Positions 42,313 through 50,912 of a DNA stretch of 64,000 nt are shown in pieces. Under the pieces are notes generated by a model. That model was not told the DNA's origin. It worked only from the letters and a program-made list of their open reading frames with translations, and did no database searches. Position 1 is the first letter of the stretch, and each line of letters starts with the position of its first letter. Made by a program: the position numbers and the translations under genes. The DNA lies in contig CAMLRX010000001.1 in assembly GCA_946482545.1 (NCBI GenBank), positions 11,789-75,788 on the forward strand. The letters run 5' to 3'. Source of the stretch: an uncultured Flavihumibacter sp. Its GTDB lineage: Bacteria > Bacteroidota > Bacteroidia > Chitinophagales > Chitinophagaceae.

Positions 42313-43245
42313 TTAATCGGTTGTTTTTTCTACGTTCCATCCATAATCAACATACCGCCAGGAGATGTTCTCTCCGTTGATATCGAACAACATAAATCCT
42401 TCTTCGGTATATCTTTTTCCTTTCCAGGAAAATCCGGAAACCGCACCACCTGTAATGAAACGGGTTTTACCGAACACCAGGATATCTTCCTGCCAATGTA
42501 AATGTCCCTGCAATACGAGCCGGAGGTTGTGCCTGGAGAAAAGATCGAACACTTCTTTCCGGTTGCTGATGTGCAAGCCTTCCGGACTTCTGCCCGCTCC
42601 GGAAGGCGGATAGAACTGGTGGAAGGTGGACATCAGCGGGATGTGTACGGTAATCACAACGGGTGTGGTGGTATCTGTTTTAGCCAGTTCTTCTTTTATC
42701 CAATCCAGCTGTTCCTTTCCGATCACACCTCTGTATTCTTTCTTATTGTTCACATCGATAGAGTTCAGGACGAAGAATTTCCATCCTTTGTGGGAGAAGG
42801 AATACCAGGATTTTCCGAGGTATCTTTCGAACATACCCCATTTGTAATCGGGATGTGTGGAGTCCACATCGCTTTCTTCGTAGATGCCGAACAGTTCGTG
42901 GTTTCCGATGCAGTTGTGCACCGGCATTTTAAAGCCCGCGCTCATTTTTTTATAGAGCGAGAACAGGGTATCGGCACGTTTCTGGTTGCCGCGCATCACA
43001 TCAAAAACCAGGTCTCCGCCGGTAAGTACGAAATCGGGTTTTAACCTGTTCACGGAGTCGATGGCGATCGCGAATGCTTTGGGCGCACCGGCTTCGGGTT
43101 TGATGTGGATATCTGTCAGGAACGCAAACTTAAATTTACCTGGTTTTTCTTTGGTTGATCCATTGACCGATTGTGCGGAAACGATGGCGGGCAGCAGCAT
43201 ACATGCAACCGCAGCCAATATTTGATTGAAAAAAAATCTGTACAT
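42313..43245 (-). CDS. Exported calcineurin-like metallophosphoesterase
   Basis: A 310-residue enzyme with a signal peptide ending IVSAQ. Metallophosphoesterase motifs appear in order: FLTDIHIKPE (D, H), LTGGDLVFD, CIGNHE, VVITVHIPLM and LQGHLHWQED, which supply the dinuclear metal site. It sits 18 bases after the SusD stop in the FecR/SusC/SusD operon and is therefore likely a phosphatase acting on the imported ligand in the periplasm, or processing phosphorylated sugars or nucleotides. Confidence 0.93.
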   Translation of the reverse strand: MYRFFFNQILAAVACMLLPAIVSAQSVNGSTKEKPGKFKFAFLTDIHIKPEAGAPKAFAIAIDSVNRLKPDFVLTGGDLVFDVMRGNQKRADTLFSLYKKMSAGFKMPVHNCIGNHELFGIYEESDVDSTHPDYKWGMFERYLGKSWYSFSHKGWKFFVLNSIDVNNKKEYRGVIGKEQLDWIKEELAKTDTTTPVVITVHIPLMSTFHQFYPPSGAGRSPEGLHISNRKEVFDLFSRHNLRLVLQGHLHWQEDILVFGKTRFITGGAVSGFSWKGKRYTEEGFMLFDINGENISWRYVDYGWNVEKTTD

Positions 43246-43263
43246 AATATCTGAATGAAATGA

Positions 43264-44940
43264 TTAATTGTAATCAGGATTCTGGGGCATTTCCTTAGTA
43301 AGATTGGCATCTATCACCGATTGCGGGATCGGGAATAACAGGTCTCTTTCCACCACGAACTGGCCACCGTTCTTATTGTATTTTTTCACCCGTTCCAGCC
43401 ATTTCCCGGTACGCAGCAAGGTGTAGCGGCGGTGTTCTTCCAGCACCAGTTCCCTTGATCTTTCATCCAGGATAAAATCGAGTGATACTTCTGAAGCATC
43501 GATCTTTCTGGCGTGTGCTCTTTCCCGTAATATATTGATGGTGTTGGCCGCGTCCTGCGGGCGGTTGAGCCGCCATTCCGCTTCTGCTTTCAGCAACAGG
43601 GTTTCAGCGGAGCGGAGGTAAATCTGATCGTTGAACCCGGGGGAGAGAATCACATTTTCGGGGTCCACCCAATCTGCTTTGCGGGAGAAGGGCCAGTCCA
43701 CACGACTTCTACTTGCCGTTGTGATGTCTGCACTCCATTTCAGGTGAATGGTATCGCCATATTTGTACCCTGCTGGCAACCGGTCTGCCGGATATGGCGC
43801 GTTGGTATTCGCATCGCCCAATACAAAATATTTCCGGATGGCATAACCGGAACCTCTGTCGTCGTTGCTTTCATAATTATCGATGGCGAACTTGGTGAGC
43901 GACATTCTGCCGAATCCCTGTCCGCCGCGGTCGGCGGTGATCTGTAAAGGAGAAACGGATCCTACACGGATGGAAATGTACCTGCTGTGATGGTCTCTCC
44001 GCAGGATCGGGTTCACGCCACCGCCGATGGTCTGGAGCTGGTACTGGAATACCCAGAGCGCTTCGGTATTTCCTTCCTCGCGGTTGCTGTTTCCTTCTTT
44101 GAACATATCCATGAAAGCCACACCCGGCTTGGAAGCTTCCGTTCCATAACGGGCGGTGATCAGTTTGTACGCGGGTTCGTTCGCCACGAGGTTCGCGTAA
44201 TACAAGGCACTGTCATACTTCTGCTCCACCATATAGGTTTCCGCGAGGTAGTGACGGATCGCACCTTTGGTGATGCGTCCGGCAAGAGAAGGTTCAGTGC
44301 CGATGTGTTGTTCGGCCATTTTCCAGTCGGAGATCATTTGCGCGCGCACGGTAGCCACGGGTGTTCTTTCCCAATCGGTTCTGATGTTGGAGCCGAGTGA
44401 TTCTTCGAGGTTCAGCGGAACGGCGCCCCATCCGTAAGTAAGGTGGCGGTATGCCCATGCGCGGATGGCCCTGGCTTCGGCGATCACACGGTTCTTGTTT
44501 TGCTCCTGGTCGCCATCGCCCCAGTCGATATCCTTTTTATCCGTAGCCTGGTTGATGATGGTGTTGGAAGCATTTACCACCTGGTACAACCAGTTAAAAA
44601 CGCCTTCATAAAAAGTACTGGAAGGCGTGTTGGCGTTGCCCCATGTTTCAGATATCTGGGAAAAGCCGCTAACGGTATGGTTGGTGACCATATTATCGGT
44701 TCCGTTCATCATCATATTGCAGATAAGGGAAGTGCCGCCGTCCAGCCCCTCTCTTTCTTTGCGCACCAGGGAATACAAACCATTGAGGCCCGATTCAAAA
44801 CCGGCCATGCTGGTGTACAGCGTTTCGGTTGTGATGAGGTGTGGCGGACGTTCCTCCAATAATGCTTTGTTACAGGCTACGAAGCCCAGTATACCGGTTA
44901 AAAGCAGCAGGCCCGTGAATGAGCGATTGTATTTTTTCAT
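43264..44940 (-). CDS. SusD/RagB-family lipoprotein (second pair)
   Basis: A 558-residue SusD homologue. The lipobox is LGFVACNKALLEERPP. NTIINQATDKKDIDWGDGDQ and RAIRAWAYRHLTYGWGAVPL are the typical TPR-region segments. The end contains FILDERSRELVLEEHRRYTL, the SusD C-terminal signature. I start at ATG 44940, where the lipoprotein signal begins; the frame is open further upstream but that stretch overlaps the SusC 3' end. It starts 38 bases after the SusC stop and shares its operon. Confidence 0.95.
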   Translation of the reverse strand: MKKYNRSFTGLLLLTGILGFVACNKALLEERPPHLITTETLYTSMAGFESGLNGLYSLVRKEREGLDGGTSLICNMMMNGTDNMVTNHTVSGFSQISETWGNANTPSSTFYEGVFNWLYQVVNASNTIINQATDKKDIDWGDGDQEQNKNRVIAEARAIRAWAYRHLTYGWGAVPLNLEESLGSNIRTDWERTPVATVRAQMISDWKMAEQHIGTEPSLAGRITKGAIRHYLAETYMVEQKYDSALYYANLVANEPAYKLITARYGTEASKPGVAFMDMFKEGNSNREEGNTEALWVFQYQLQTIGGGVNPILRRDHHSRYISIRVGSVSPLQITADRGGQGFGRMSLTKFAIDNYESNDDRGSGYAIRKYFVLGDANTNAPYPADRLPAGYKYGDTIHLKWSADITTASRSRVDWPFSRKADWVDPENVILSPGFNDQIYLRSAETLLLKAEAEWRLNRPQDAANTINILRERAHARKIDASEVSLDFILDERSRELVLEEHRRYTLLRTGKWLERVKKYNKNGGQFVVERDLLFPIPQSVIDANLTKEMPQNPDYN

Positions 44941-44978
44941 AACACACAAGTTGAGTGTAGTAATTTGAAATGGTTCAT

Positions 44979-47900
44979 TTATAATCCGATCGTAAGGCCG
45001 AGTACCCATTTTTTCTGAAGGGGGATAGCGCCTCTTCCATCGAGCAGTTCGGGGTCCATTCCACGCCATTGGGTGAACGTAAACTGGTTCCTGGCGGAGA
45101 AATAAGCACGGCACTGACGCATGCCTGCTGACGAAAGCAGCGGTGCGGGCAGGTCGTAGGAAACGGTAATATCTTTTACCCGCATAAAACCTGCATTTTC
45201 GTAAACACTGGAAGATATACCGCCCATAATGTTGGCGTTCACTTCGTTCTTATACCATTCATTGGTAGGGTTCTGATCGGTCCACCAGTTTTTGCGGATG
45301 GTATTCCTGCGTACTTCGGAACTAACGGGTGCATCGGCCATCTGGCCATTCACCCGCGTCATGCCGTGCATGCCATAGAGAAAGAAATCGAGTTGTAAGG
45401 CTTTCCAGCGAACAGTATTCCCGAAGCCCCAGGAGAATTTGGGGTCCTGTTGCCCGATCACCTGGCGGTCGTCTCCGGTGAGTTTTCCATTGGCATCTGC
45501 ATCCAGCAATTTCACATACCCGGGTTTGGAACCCCAGGCAGCGGCTTCCTGCGCTTCGTGGGTTTGCCATACGCCCGCCCATGCGTAATCGTAGTTCACG
45601 AGAATGGGTTTCCCGATAAACCAGGCGTTCACGAGATCATCCAGTTCGGTGCCGTTCTCATTGAGTTGACCGTAGAGTGCAACAATGCGGTTGCGTACCG
45701 TGGAGAAATTACCAAAAGCGCTCCAGCTCAGGTGTTTGCTTTTGAAAAGTTGCGCGTTGAGTTGCAGTTCCAAACCGGTGTTCCGGGTCTTGCCGATGTT
45801 CTGGGTAATGGAGCTGATGCCCTGTACACTGGAGATGGTCCTGTTCAGTAAGAGGTCTTCTGTATTACTGCGGAACATATTCACGGTTCCGGATAAGCGC
45901 TCATTGAATACGGCAAAGTCCAGACCTGCATTGAGTGAGCGGGTGGTTTCCCATCCGAGGTTGTCCTGTCCCAGTTTGATGGGAACAAAACCGGGTTGTG
46001 TTTGCGATCCTGCAACGGTGTTCTCTTCTCCCAATCTTGAGATGGATTCATAGGCATTTACTGCCTGGTTGCCGTTCAGTCCGTAAGAAACACGGAGTTT
46101 CAGCAACTGAACAAAGGATGCACTTTGGAAGAAATTTTCGTTTGAAATATTCCAGGCCGCGGCCAGTGATGGGAAGAAACCCCATTTGGTGGCTGCGCCG
46201 AATCCGGAGAATCCGTCTCTTCTGCCGGTGAAGGTGAAAAGATAACGGTCATCGAATCCATAATTCAAGCGAGCCATTTGAGAGAGCAGGACGGTCCTGG
46301 AAAAATTGTATTCCGGTACCAGTTGTTCAGCCTGTGCCATGGCATACCAGGTGAGGAAATCGTTGGAGAAACCCTGTCCCTGCAAGCTGTTGCCGGTGAA
46401 CTGGTTTCTTTCATAACTATATAGAAGGGTAGCGAATATATTGTGTTTGCTGAACCTGCGGTTGTAAGAAAGAATATGCTCCACCAGGTCGTTCACTTCG
46501 CGAAATTCGGAAGTATTGGCCACGCCCCGGGCTTCCAGTCCCAGCTTGGTGTTCCTGCCCGCGTAACTGGCGGCATCGGCATACTTTCTGCGTACGCCGG
46601 TATTCAAGCGGTAGGAAAGTCCTTCCAGGAAAGGGAAATTCAGTTCTGCGAAATTATTGGTCACCAATTGAAAGGACCTGTCTTTATCGAGGATATTGAT
46701 AGGTTCCAACGGGTTCCGGATATCCTGAAATTCGGGCCAGGGATAGATCGAAACATTCCCGGAAGGATCGTAGGGATTAATCAGTGGATTTTTTCTGAAC
46801 ACCAGGTTATAGTCTATGGCGGCGCCATCCTGGTTCTCGAAGGTGAACTGGTTGCGGGAACCAAGCAAAAGCCAGGGTGTTACTTTCACATCGAGGTTGA
46901 TGCGGCCGGAATACCTTTTGTACTGATCGGTTACCGAAAGGCCTTTCACATCCAGCACACCGCCTCCGATGTAAAAATTCGCCTGCCCGATGGCGCCTGA
47001 GGTAGAAAGATTGTGTTGCTGCGCCCTTCCTTCACGCAAAGCGAGATCGGCCCAGTTCACGAACTTCCCTTCGTTGTAATTGTCCAGTTCGGTGGTGGTG
47101 AGTTTTCCCGGTTCACGGATTTCCTTGAATGCGTAAAACTCCGTTGCCGACATCGTTTCGGGCAGTTTGGTGTATTGCTGGAAACTGGTTCTTCCATCGT
47201 AAGTGATCTGTGTCTTTCCTTTCACCCCTGCTTTGGTGCTCACAATGATTACGCCGTTGGAACCCCTGGATCCGTAGATCGCGGCGGCAGAGGCATCTTT
47301 CAATACTTCCATGGACGCGATATCGTTTACATTGATATCCCGGAGCTGGCCACTGTACGGCGCGCCATCCAGCACAATGAGTGGTGCATTGCTGGCGAGG
47401 ATACTGTTCCTTCCCCTGATGAGAATGGATTCCTGCGAAGCAGCGCCCGCCTGTGTTTGCTGGATCATCACCCCTGGAATGGCCCCCTGGATCACCTGCG
47501 CGATGTTGAGGTTGGGCACTTTTTCGAACCTTGATTCAGGCACTTTCACCACGGCTCCGGTAATGTCTTTTCTTTTCTGCTTTCCGTAGCCTACCACCAC
47601 CACATCGTTCAACGAAGCGGCCAGTGGTTTCATCACAAACAGCAGTGCTTCATCTTTCGAGAGGTCCACATTTCTCCGGGTGAGCACCTGTTCCGCGAAC
47701 CCAATGCCAGAAGCTGTGAAAGTGTAATTTCCTTTTTCTTTCAGCGTAAATTCAAACATACCCTTTCCGTTGGTAACGGTGTTCCGGGCACTATCTTTAC
47801 CTGGTTCTTTCATCGCAATGGTGATGCCTTCCAGCGGCTGACCGCTTTCATCTTCCACCAAACCTTTCACGCGGGCGCTTGCCACCTGCGCGGTAGCTGC

Positions 47901-48002
47901 GGAAGAAAAAATAAACCCGAGCGCCACCAGCAACAGGCGCGTGTTTCTGAAACGGATGGGCAATAGATGTCCCTTAGCCCTTTTCCGGCTTTTTGGTATC
48001 AT
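44979..48002 (-). CDS. SusC/RagA-family TonB-dependent transporter (second pair)
   Basis: A 1007-residue outer-membrane transporter. A long basic N-terminus (MIPKSRKRAKGHLLPIRFRN) precedes the hydrophobic signal segment LLLVALGFIFSSAATAQ. A carboxypeptidase-D-like domain follows (VKGLVEDESGQPLEGITIAM), then the plug (NDVVVVGYGKQKRKDITGAV, IQGAIPGVMIQQTQAGAAS, EVLKDASAAAIYGSRGSNGV) and the barrel. No STN signalling domain is visible at the N-terminus, so sigma-regulator signalling through this SusC would be atypical. It starts 18 bases after the FecR gene, hence one operon FecR-SusC-SusD-phosphoesterase. Confidence 0.95.
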   Translation of the reverse strand: MIPKSRKRAKGHLLPIRFRNTRLLLVALGFIFSSAATAQVASARVKGLVEDESGQPLEGITIAMKEPGKDSARNTVTNGKGMFEFTLKEKGNYTFTASGIGFAEQVLTRRNVDLSKDEALLFVMKPLAASLNDVVVVGYGKQKRKDITGAVVKVPESRFEKVPNLNIAQVIQGAIPGVMIQQTQAGAASQESILIRGRNSILASNAPLIVLDGAPYSGQLRDINVNDIASMEVLKDASAAAIYGSRGSNGVIIVSTKAGVKGKTQITYDGRTSFQQYTKLPETMSATEFYAFKEIREPGKLTTTELDNYNEGKFVNWADLALREGRAQQHNLSTSGAIGQANFYIGGGVLDVKGLSVTDQYKRYSGRINLDVKVTPWLLLGSRNQFTFENQDGAAIDYNLVFRKNPLINPYDPSGNVSIYPWPEFQDIRNPLEPINILDKDRSFQLVTNNFAELNFPFLEGLSYRLNTGVRRKYADAASYAGRNTKLGLEARGVANTSEFREVNDLVEHILSYNRRFSKHNIFATLLYSYERNQFTGNSLQGQGFSNDFLTWYAMAQAEQLVPEYNFSRTVLLSQMARLNYGFDDRYLFTFTGRRDGFSGFGAATKWGFFPSLAAAWNISNENFFQSASFVQLLKLRVSYGLNGNQAVNAYESISRLGEENTVAGSQTQPGFVPIKLGQDNLGWETTRSLNAGLDFAVFNERLSGTVNMFRSNTEDLLLNRTISSVQGISSITQNIGKTRNTGLELQLNAQLFKSKHLSWSAFGNFSTVRNRIVALYGQLNENGTELDDLVNAWFIGKPILVNYDYAWAGVWQTHEAQEAAAWGSKPGYVKLLDADANGKLTGDDRQVIGQQDPKFSWGFGNTVRWKALQLDFFLYGMHGMTRVNGQMADAPVSSEVRRNTIRKNWWTDQNPTNEWYKNEVNANIMGGISSSVYENAGFMRVKDITVSYDLPAPLLSSAGMRQCRAYFSARNQFTFTQWRGMDPELLDGRGAIPLQKKWVLGLTIGL

Positions 48003-48020
48003 AACTTATGTTTAATGTAA

Positions 48021-49088
48021 TTATTGAGGGGCGATGAAGAAGCCTTGTTCCTTTTTAAGAATTTTCACACCATATAAGACAGCGATACGGTTCAACGCGC
48101 GTTCAAGGTTTTCACCCGACCGGAAAGTACCACTGAACAACTGATCGTTTGCTGGCAGATCGGGTGCAATCACCTGCTTTCCGACAGCTCTGTTCAATGC
48201 GTTCACCACCGTTTCAAGGGATGCGGCTTCCAGTTTGATATCATGGTTGATGAACCAGGTATTTAAGACTGATTTTTTGGCGTTGGATATGTTCTTCGTT
48301 TCCCGGATCACTTCGTGTTTTACCAGCGCCCCATTCGCCGTGGCCGATTCTCCCGGATTAAGGTAAACAACAGGAATATCTTTTGGAACGATGGGTGCCG
48401 TACCTGTTTGCAATACCCGCCGGAATTGAACGGAATCGGATTCCCACACAGCTACTTTCCCGGTTCTCAACTGAACATGACTGCCGCGATCCTGGTCGGA
48501 GACCATAAAACTTGTACCCAAAGCTCGAACCGCCATAGAAGCTGTATGCACAACGAAAGGGTGTTCCGCATCTTTCTTCACATCATAAAATACTTCTCCT
48601 TCCATATACACCAAACGTACCGTTTCCCTGTGATACCACTTCAATACAGCCCCGGCTTTCATTTTCACCACTGAGCCATCGGGCAACGAAGCGGAAGTAT
48701 CGCTTGAAGCATGCAACTCATAGGAATCCGGATCTGAATATTGTGCAATAGCTCCGCTGTTATTTTCTCTTATATCCTCAACAACTGTGATTGATTTTTC
48801 CTGCTTATCACGGAGCAGAAAAATGGTGAGTATTACAGCCAGCACTGACGCTGCGGCGAGTGCATACACCGGCATTTTAATCCCCTTCTTCCGTTCCACC
48901 GGTCTTATCTGCGCCCACGCTTCATCCAGGTAATCCGTATCGTTTTCAGCACACAATTTTTCCTCCTGCGCTGCCGTTGGCTTCCCGGAACGTGTTTCCA
49001 GCCATGCGCCGTATTCCTCCAACTCTTCGCTGGTATTGGTTCCGTGCAGGATCCGGTCTATGAGATAATATATCCGTTCGTTGGTCAT
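48021..49088 (-). CDS. FecR-family anti-sigma factor
   Basis: A 355-residue single-pass inner-membrane protein. The cytoplasmic N-terminus (MTNERIYYLIDRILHGTNTS) would bind the ECF sigma. The TM segment MPVYALAAASVLAVILTIFL is at about 71-92. The periplasmic FecR domain (SLPDGSVVKMKAGAVLKWYH, VYMEGEVFYDVKKDAEHPFV, then RALGTSFMV) is followed by a DUF4974-type C-terminus (FSGTFRSGENLERALNRIAV). ATG at 49088 is used; an earlier TTG at 49115 is less likely. It is divergent from the ECF sigma gene at 49197 and precedes SusC. Confidence 0.94.
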   Translation of the reverse strand: MTNERIYYLIDRILHGTNTSEELEEYGAWLETRSGKPTAAQEEKLCAENDTDYLDEAWAQIRPVERKKGIKMPVYALAAASVLAVILTIFLLRDKQEKSITVVEDIRENNSGAIAQYSDPDSYELHASSDTSASLPDGSVVKMKAGAVLKWYHRETVRLVYMEGEVFYDVKKDAEHPFVVHTASMAVRALGTSFMVSDQDRGSHVQLRTGKVAVWESDSVQFRRVLQTGTAPIVPKDIPVVYLNPGESATANGALVKHEVIRETKNISNAKKSVLNTWFINHDIKLEAASLETVVNALNRAVGKQVIAPDLPANDQLFSGTFRSGENLERALNRIAVLYGVKILKKEQGFFIAPQ

Positions 49089-49196
49089 ATTGCCCTTCTT
49101 GCAAACAGATACCACTTACCCGCAGAAACCCCCATAGGTTTTTCATCTTTTTCCGAACAATGGAAAATGTTCACAAAACGTTCATTGTATGTTAAT

Positions 49197-49808
49197 ATGC
49201 GGCTATCAGGGAAGGGAATAATTTCGATAAAAATTTCAACCATCCATTCCACTGAGAACGATACCGCAAAAGCATACTGGCGCTCCTTCAAAAGAGGGAA
49301 CATGTTTGCGTATGAGCAACTGTACCGCCACTGCGCTCCGGTTTTATGGGAAAGGCTGAAAATACTCACACGCGATACAGATGCCGCCAAAGATATTTTG
49401 CAGGAGATTTTTATAGGATTGTATGAGAAGAAAGAAAAACTTCCGCTGGAACTGGATGTGGTATCTTACCTGGTGCAATCGGCTAAATTCAGGTTTTACA
49501 AACAGATCAGGTCTGAAAAGATAGCGGAGAAATACCAGGATTATATTGCAGCACAACCAGGAGATTCAACTTTAATACCACTTTTCGGGGAAACCGATGA
49601 TACGATTATCCCGCAACTATTGCGCACCATTCAGGCATTGCCGGAACGTTGCCGGGAAGCGTTTATTCTGTTTCATTTCCACCAGCATTCTTATAGGATG
49701 ATTGCGGAAAAGATGGCTATTTCGGTTAAGACCGTGGAAAAGCATCTGGCCTATGCGCAGAAAAAACTAAAGGAGATGTATCCTTCATTTGTGGCGCGCC
49801 AGAAATGA
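49197..49808 (+). CDS. ECF sigma factor of the FecR/SusC/SusD system
   Basis: About 203 residues. Region 2 shows AYWRSFKRGNMFAYEQLYRH, TRDTDAAKDILQEIFIGLYE and VVSYLVQSAKFRFYKQIRSE. Region 4 shows LPERCREAFILFHFHQHSYR and MAISVKTVEKHLAYAQKKLK. ATG at 49197 is the most domain-compatible start, with ATG at 49167 possible. It is divergent from the FecR gene with about 108 bases between starts, a layout common for SusC/D loci of Bacteroidota. It probably transcribes the FecR-SusC-SusD operon. It converges with the PhnA-type gene, 17 bases apart. Confidence 0.93.
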   Translation: MRLSGKGIISIKISTIHSTENDTAKAYWRSFKRGNMFAYEQLYRHCAPVLWERLKILTRDTDAAKDILQEIFIGLYEKKEKLPLELDVVSYLVQSAKFRFYKQIRSEKIAEKYQDYIAAQPGDSTLIPLFGETDDTIIPQLLRTIQALPERCREAFILFHFHQHSYRMIAEKMAISVKTVEKHLAYAQKKLKEMYPSFVARQK

Positions 49809-49825
49809 ACTGCCAGAAAGTGCTA

Positions 49826-50389
49826 TCACGACTTCCGCACATACTTCGTTAATATCACAATGGTCTGTTCATTAATTTTCCCTTCAATGTGTTCCGGGTT
49901 TTCCTGTACCAGCCTGATCTTTCTTACGATCGTGCCCTTCGGTGCCATGAAGTTCGTTCCTTTCACATTCAGGCCCTGTGTGAGCACCACGGTATCGCCG
50001 TTGCTGAGCGGCGTTCCGTTGCTGTCTTTATGAACCTCCACTGTTTCAAAAGCGCTGAGGGCCCAGTTCAGCACAGCGTCATCCGGCTCCACCGCGTTCA
50101 TAATATCGGCGGCCCAATCCTGTTCTTTGTTGGCGTACAGTATCCTGTAGCTCAGGGCCTGCACACTGGGTTCAGGGTTCCAGATGCTTCCCGCAAGGCA
50201 TTGCCAGTGTTGCGCCGCATCTATGTTGTCCATCATAGCAAGGCAGGTAGGACACAACGCCACTTCGTTTTCAATGTAGTCGTTGTTTTTCGGACTCACG
50301 GCAAAGGCTAAGGCCGCTTCCTCCACAGTACACAATTCACAGGTGCCCTGGCAACGTTCTTTCAACGGCGTGGTGATGCTGGTATTCAT
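49826..50389 (-). CDS. PhnA/YjdM-family zinc-ribbon protein
   Basis: A 187-residue protein of the PhnA/YjdM family. Two CxxC pairs form the N-terminal zinc ribbon (CELCTVEE and ALCPTCLAMMD). The C-terminus carries the conserved SNGDTVVLTQGLNVKGTNFM and RKIRLVQENPEHIEGKINEQ. Its role is unknown, and the family name only reflects the location of the E. coli gene near phosphonate genes. It is monocistronic. Confidence 0.93.
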   Translation of the reverse strand: MNTSITTPLKERCQGTCELCTVEEAALAFAVSPKNNDYIENEVALCPTCLAMMDNIDAAQHWQCLAGSIWNPEPSVQALSYRILYANKEQDWAADIMNAVEPDDAVLNWALSAFETVEVHKDSNGTPLSNGDTVVLTQGLNVKGTNFMAPKGTIVRKIRLVQENPEHIEGKINEQTIVILTKYVRKS

Positions 50390-50504
50390 ATTCGTATCGC
50401 CCCGGTTATCTTGTGGGACGCGGGGCGCAAGTTACGTTTCTTCCCTGGCATTCAGAAAAGAACCACCGATCCTGTTATCTTTAACAGCAAATTCTTTGGC
50501 ATCC

Positions 50505-50878
50505 ATGAAAGCATATTTCCGGTTCAGTATACGCTACTTCTGCTCACCATTTTTTTGTTCGCTATAGAAGTACTGATCGCAAAGTACCTGCACGACCGGA
50601 TCATCAGGCCTTATGTTGGCGATGTGCTCGTAGTGATGCTCATCTATTGTTTTGTACGCAGCTTCTTCAGATTTCCTGTTTTGCCCACGGCCATCGCCAC
50701 GTTGTTGTTCGCGTTTCTGATCGAAACACTTCAGTATTTCAATATTGTTCACCTGCTAGGACTTGAAAAATACTACCTGGCACGTGTAGTGATCGGCACT
50801 TCCTTCGAATGGATAGACCTGATCGCCTATACAATCGGCACCCTGATTATATTAGGGGTGGAGAAAGCAAGAAGTTAG
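50505..50878 (+). CDS. DUF2809-type membrane protein with an apparent frameshift near the start
   Basis: A DUF2809-like inner-membrane protein. The body reads LFAIEVLIAKYLHDRIIRPY, VGDVLVVMLIYCFVRSFF and GTSFEWIDLIAYTIGTLIIL. The frame carrying this has no ATG before residue 75 and extends back to a TTG at 50411 without family similarity. The natural start ATG at 50505 gives M-K-A-Y-F-R-F-S-I-R-Y in another frame. A -1 shift at about 50538 would join them as RYLLLTIFLFAIEV, with the family's normal spacing. A one-base loss, or a non-ATG start, must therefore be considered. The next gene starts 35 bases later. Confidence 0.6.
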
Positions 50879-50912
50879 TCTTTCAATATTACAATTTTCC
50901 TTAAATTGTAGT

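Noticed and set aside
43264..45114. A longer SusD start reaching 45114
   Set aside because: The extra 58 residues overlap the SusC end, are basic and contain no export signal, while the lipoprotein signal begins at ATG 44940.
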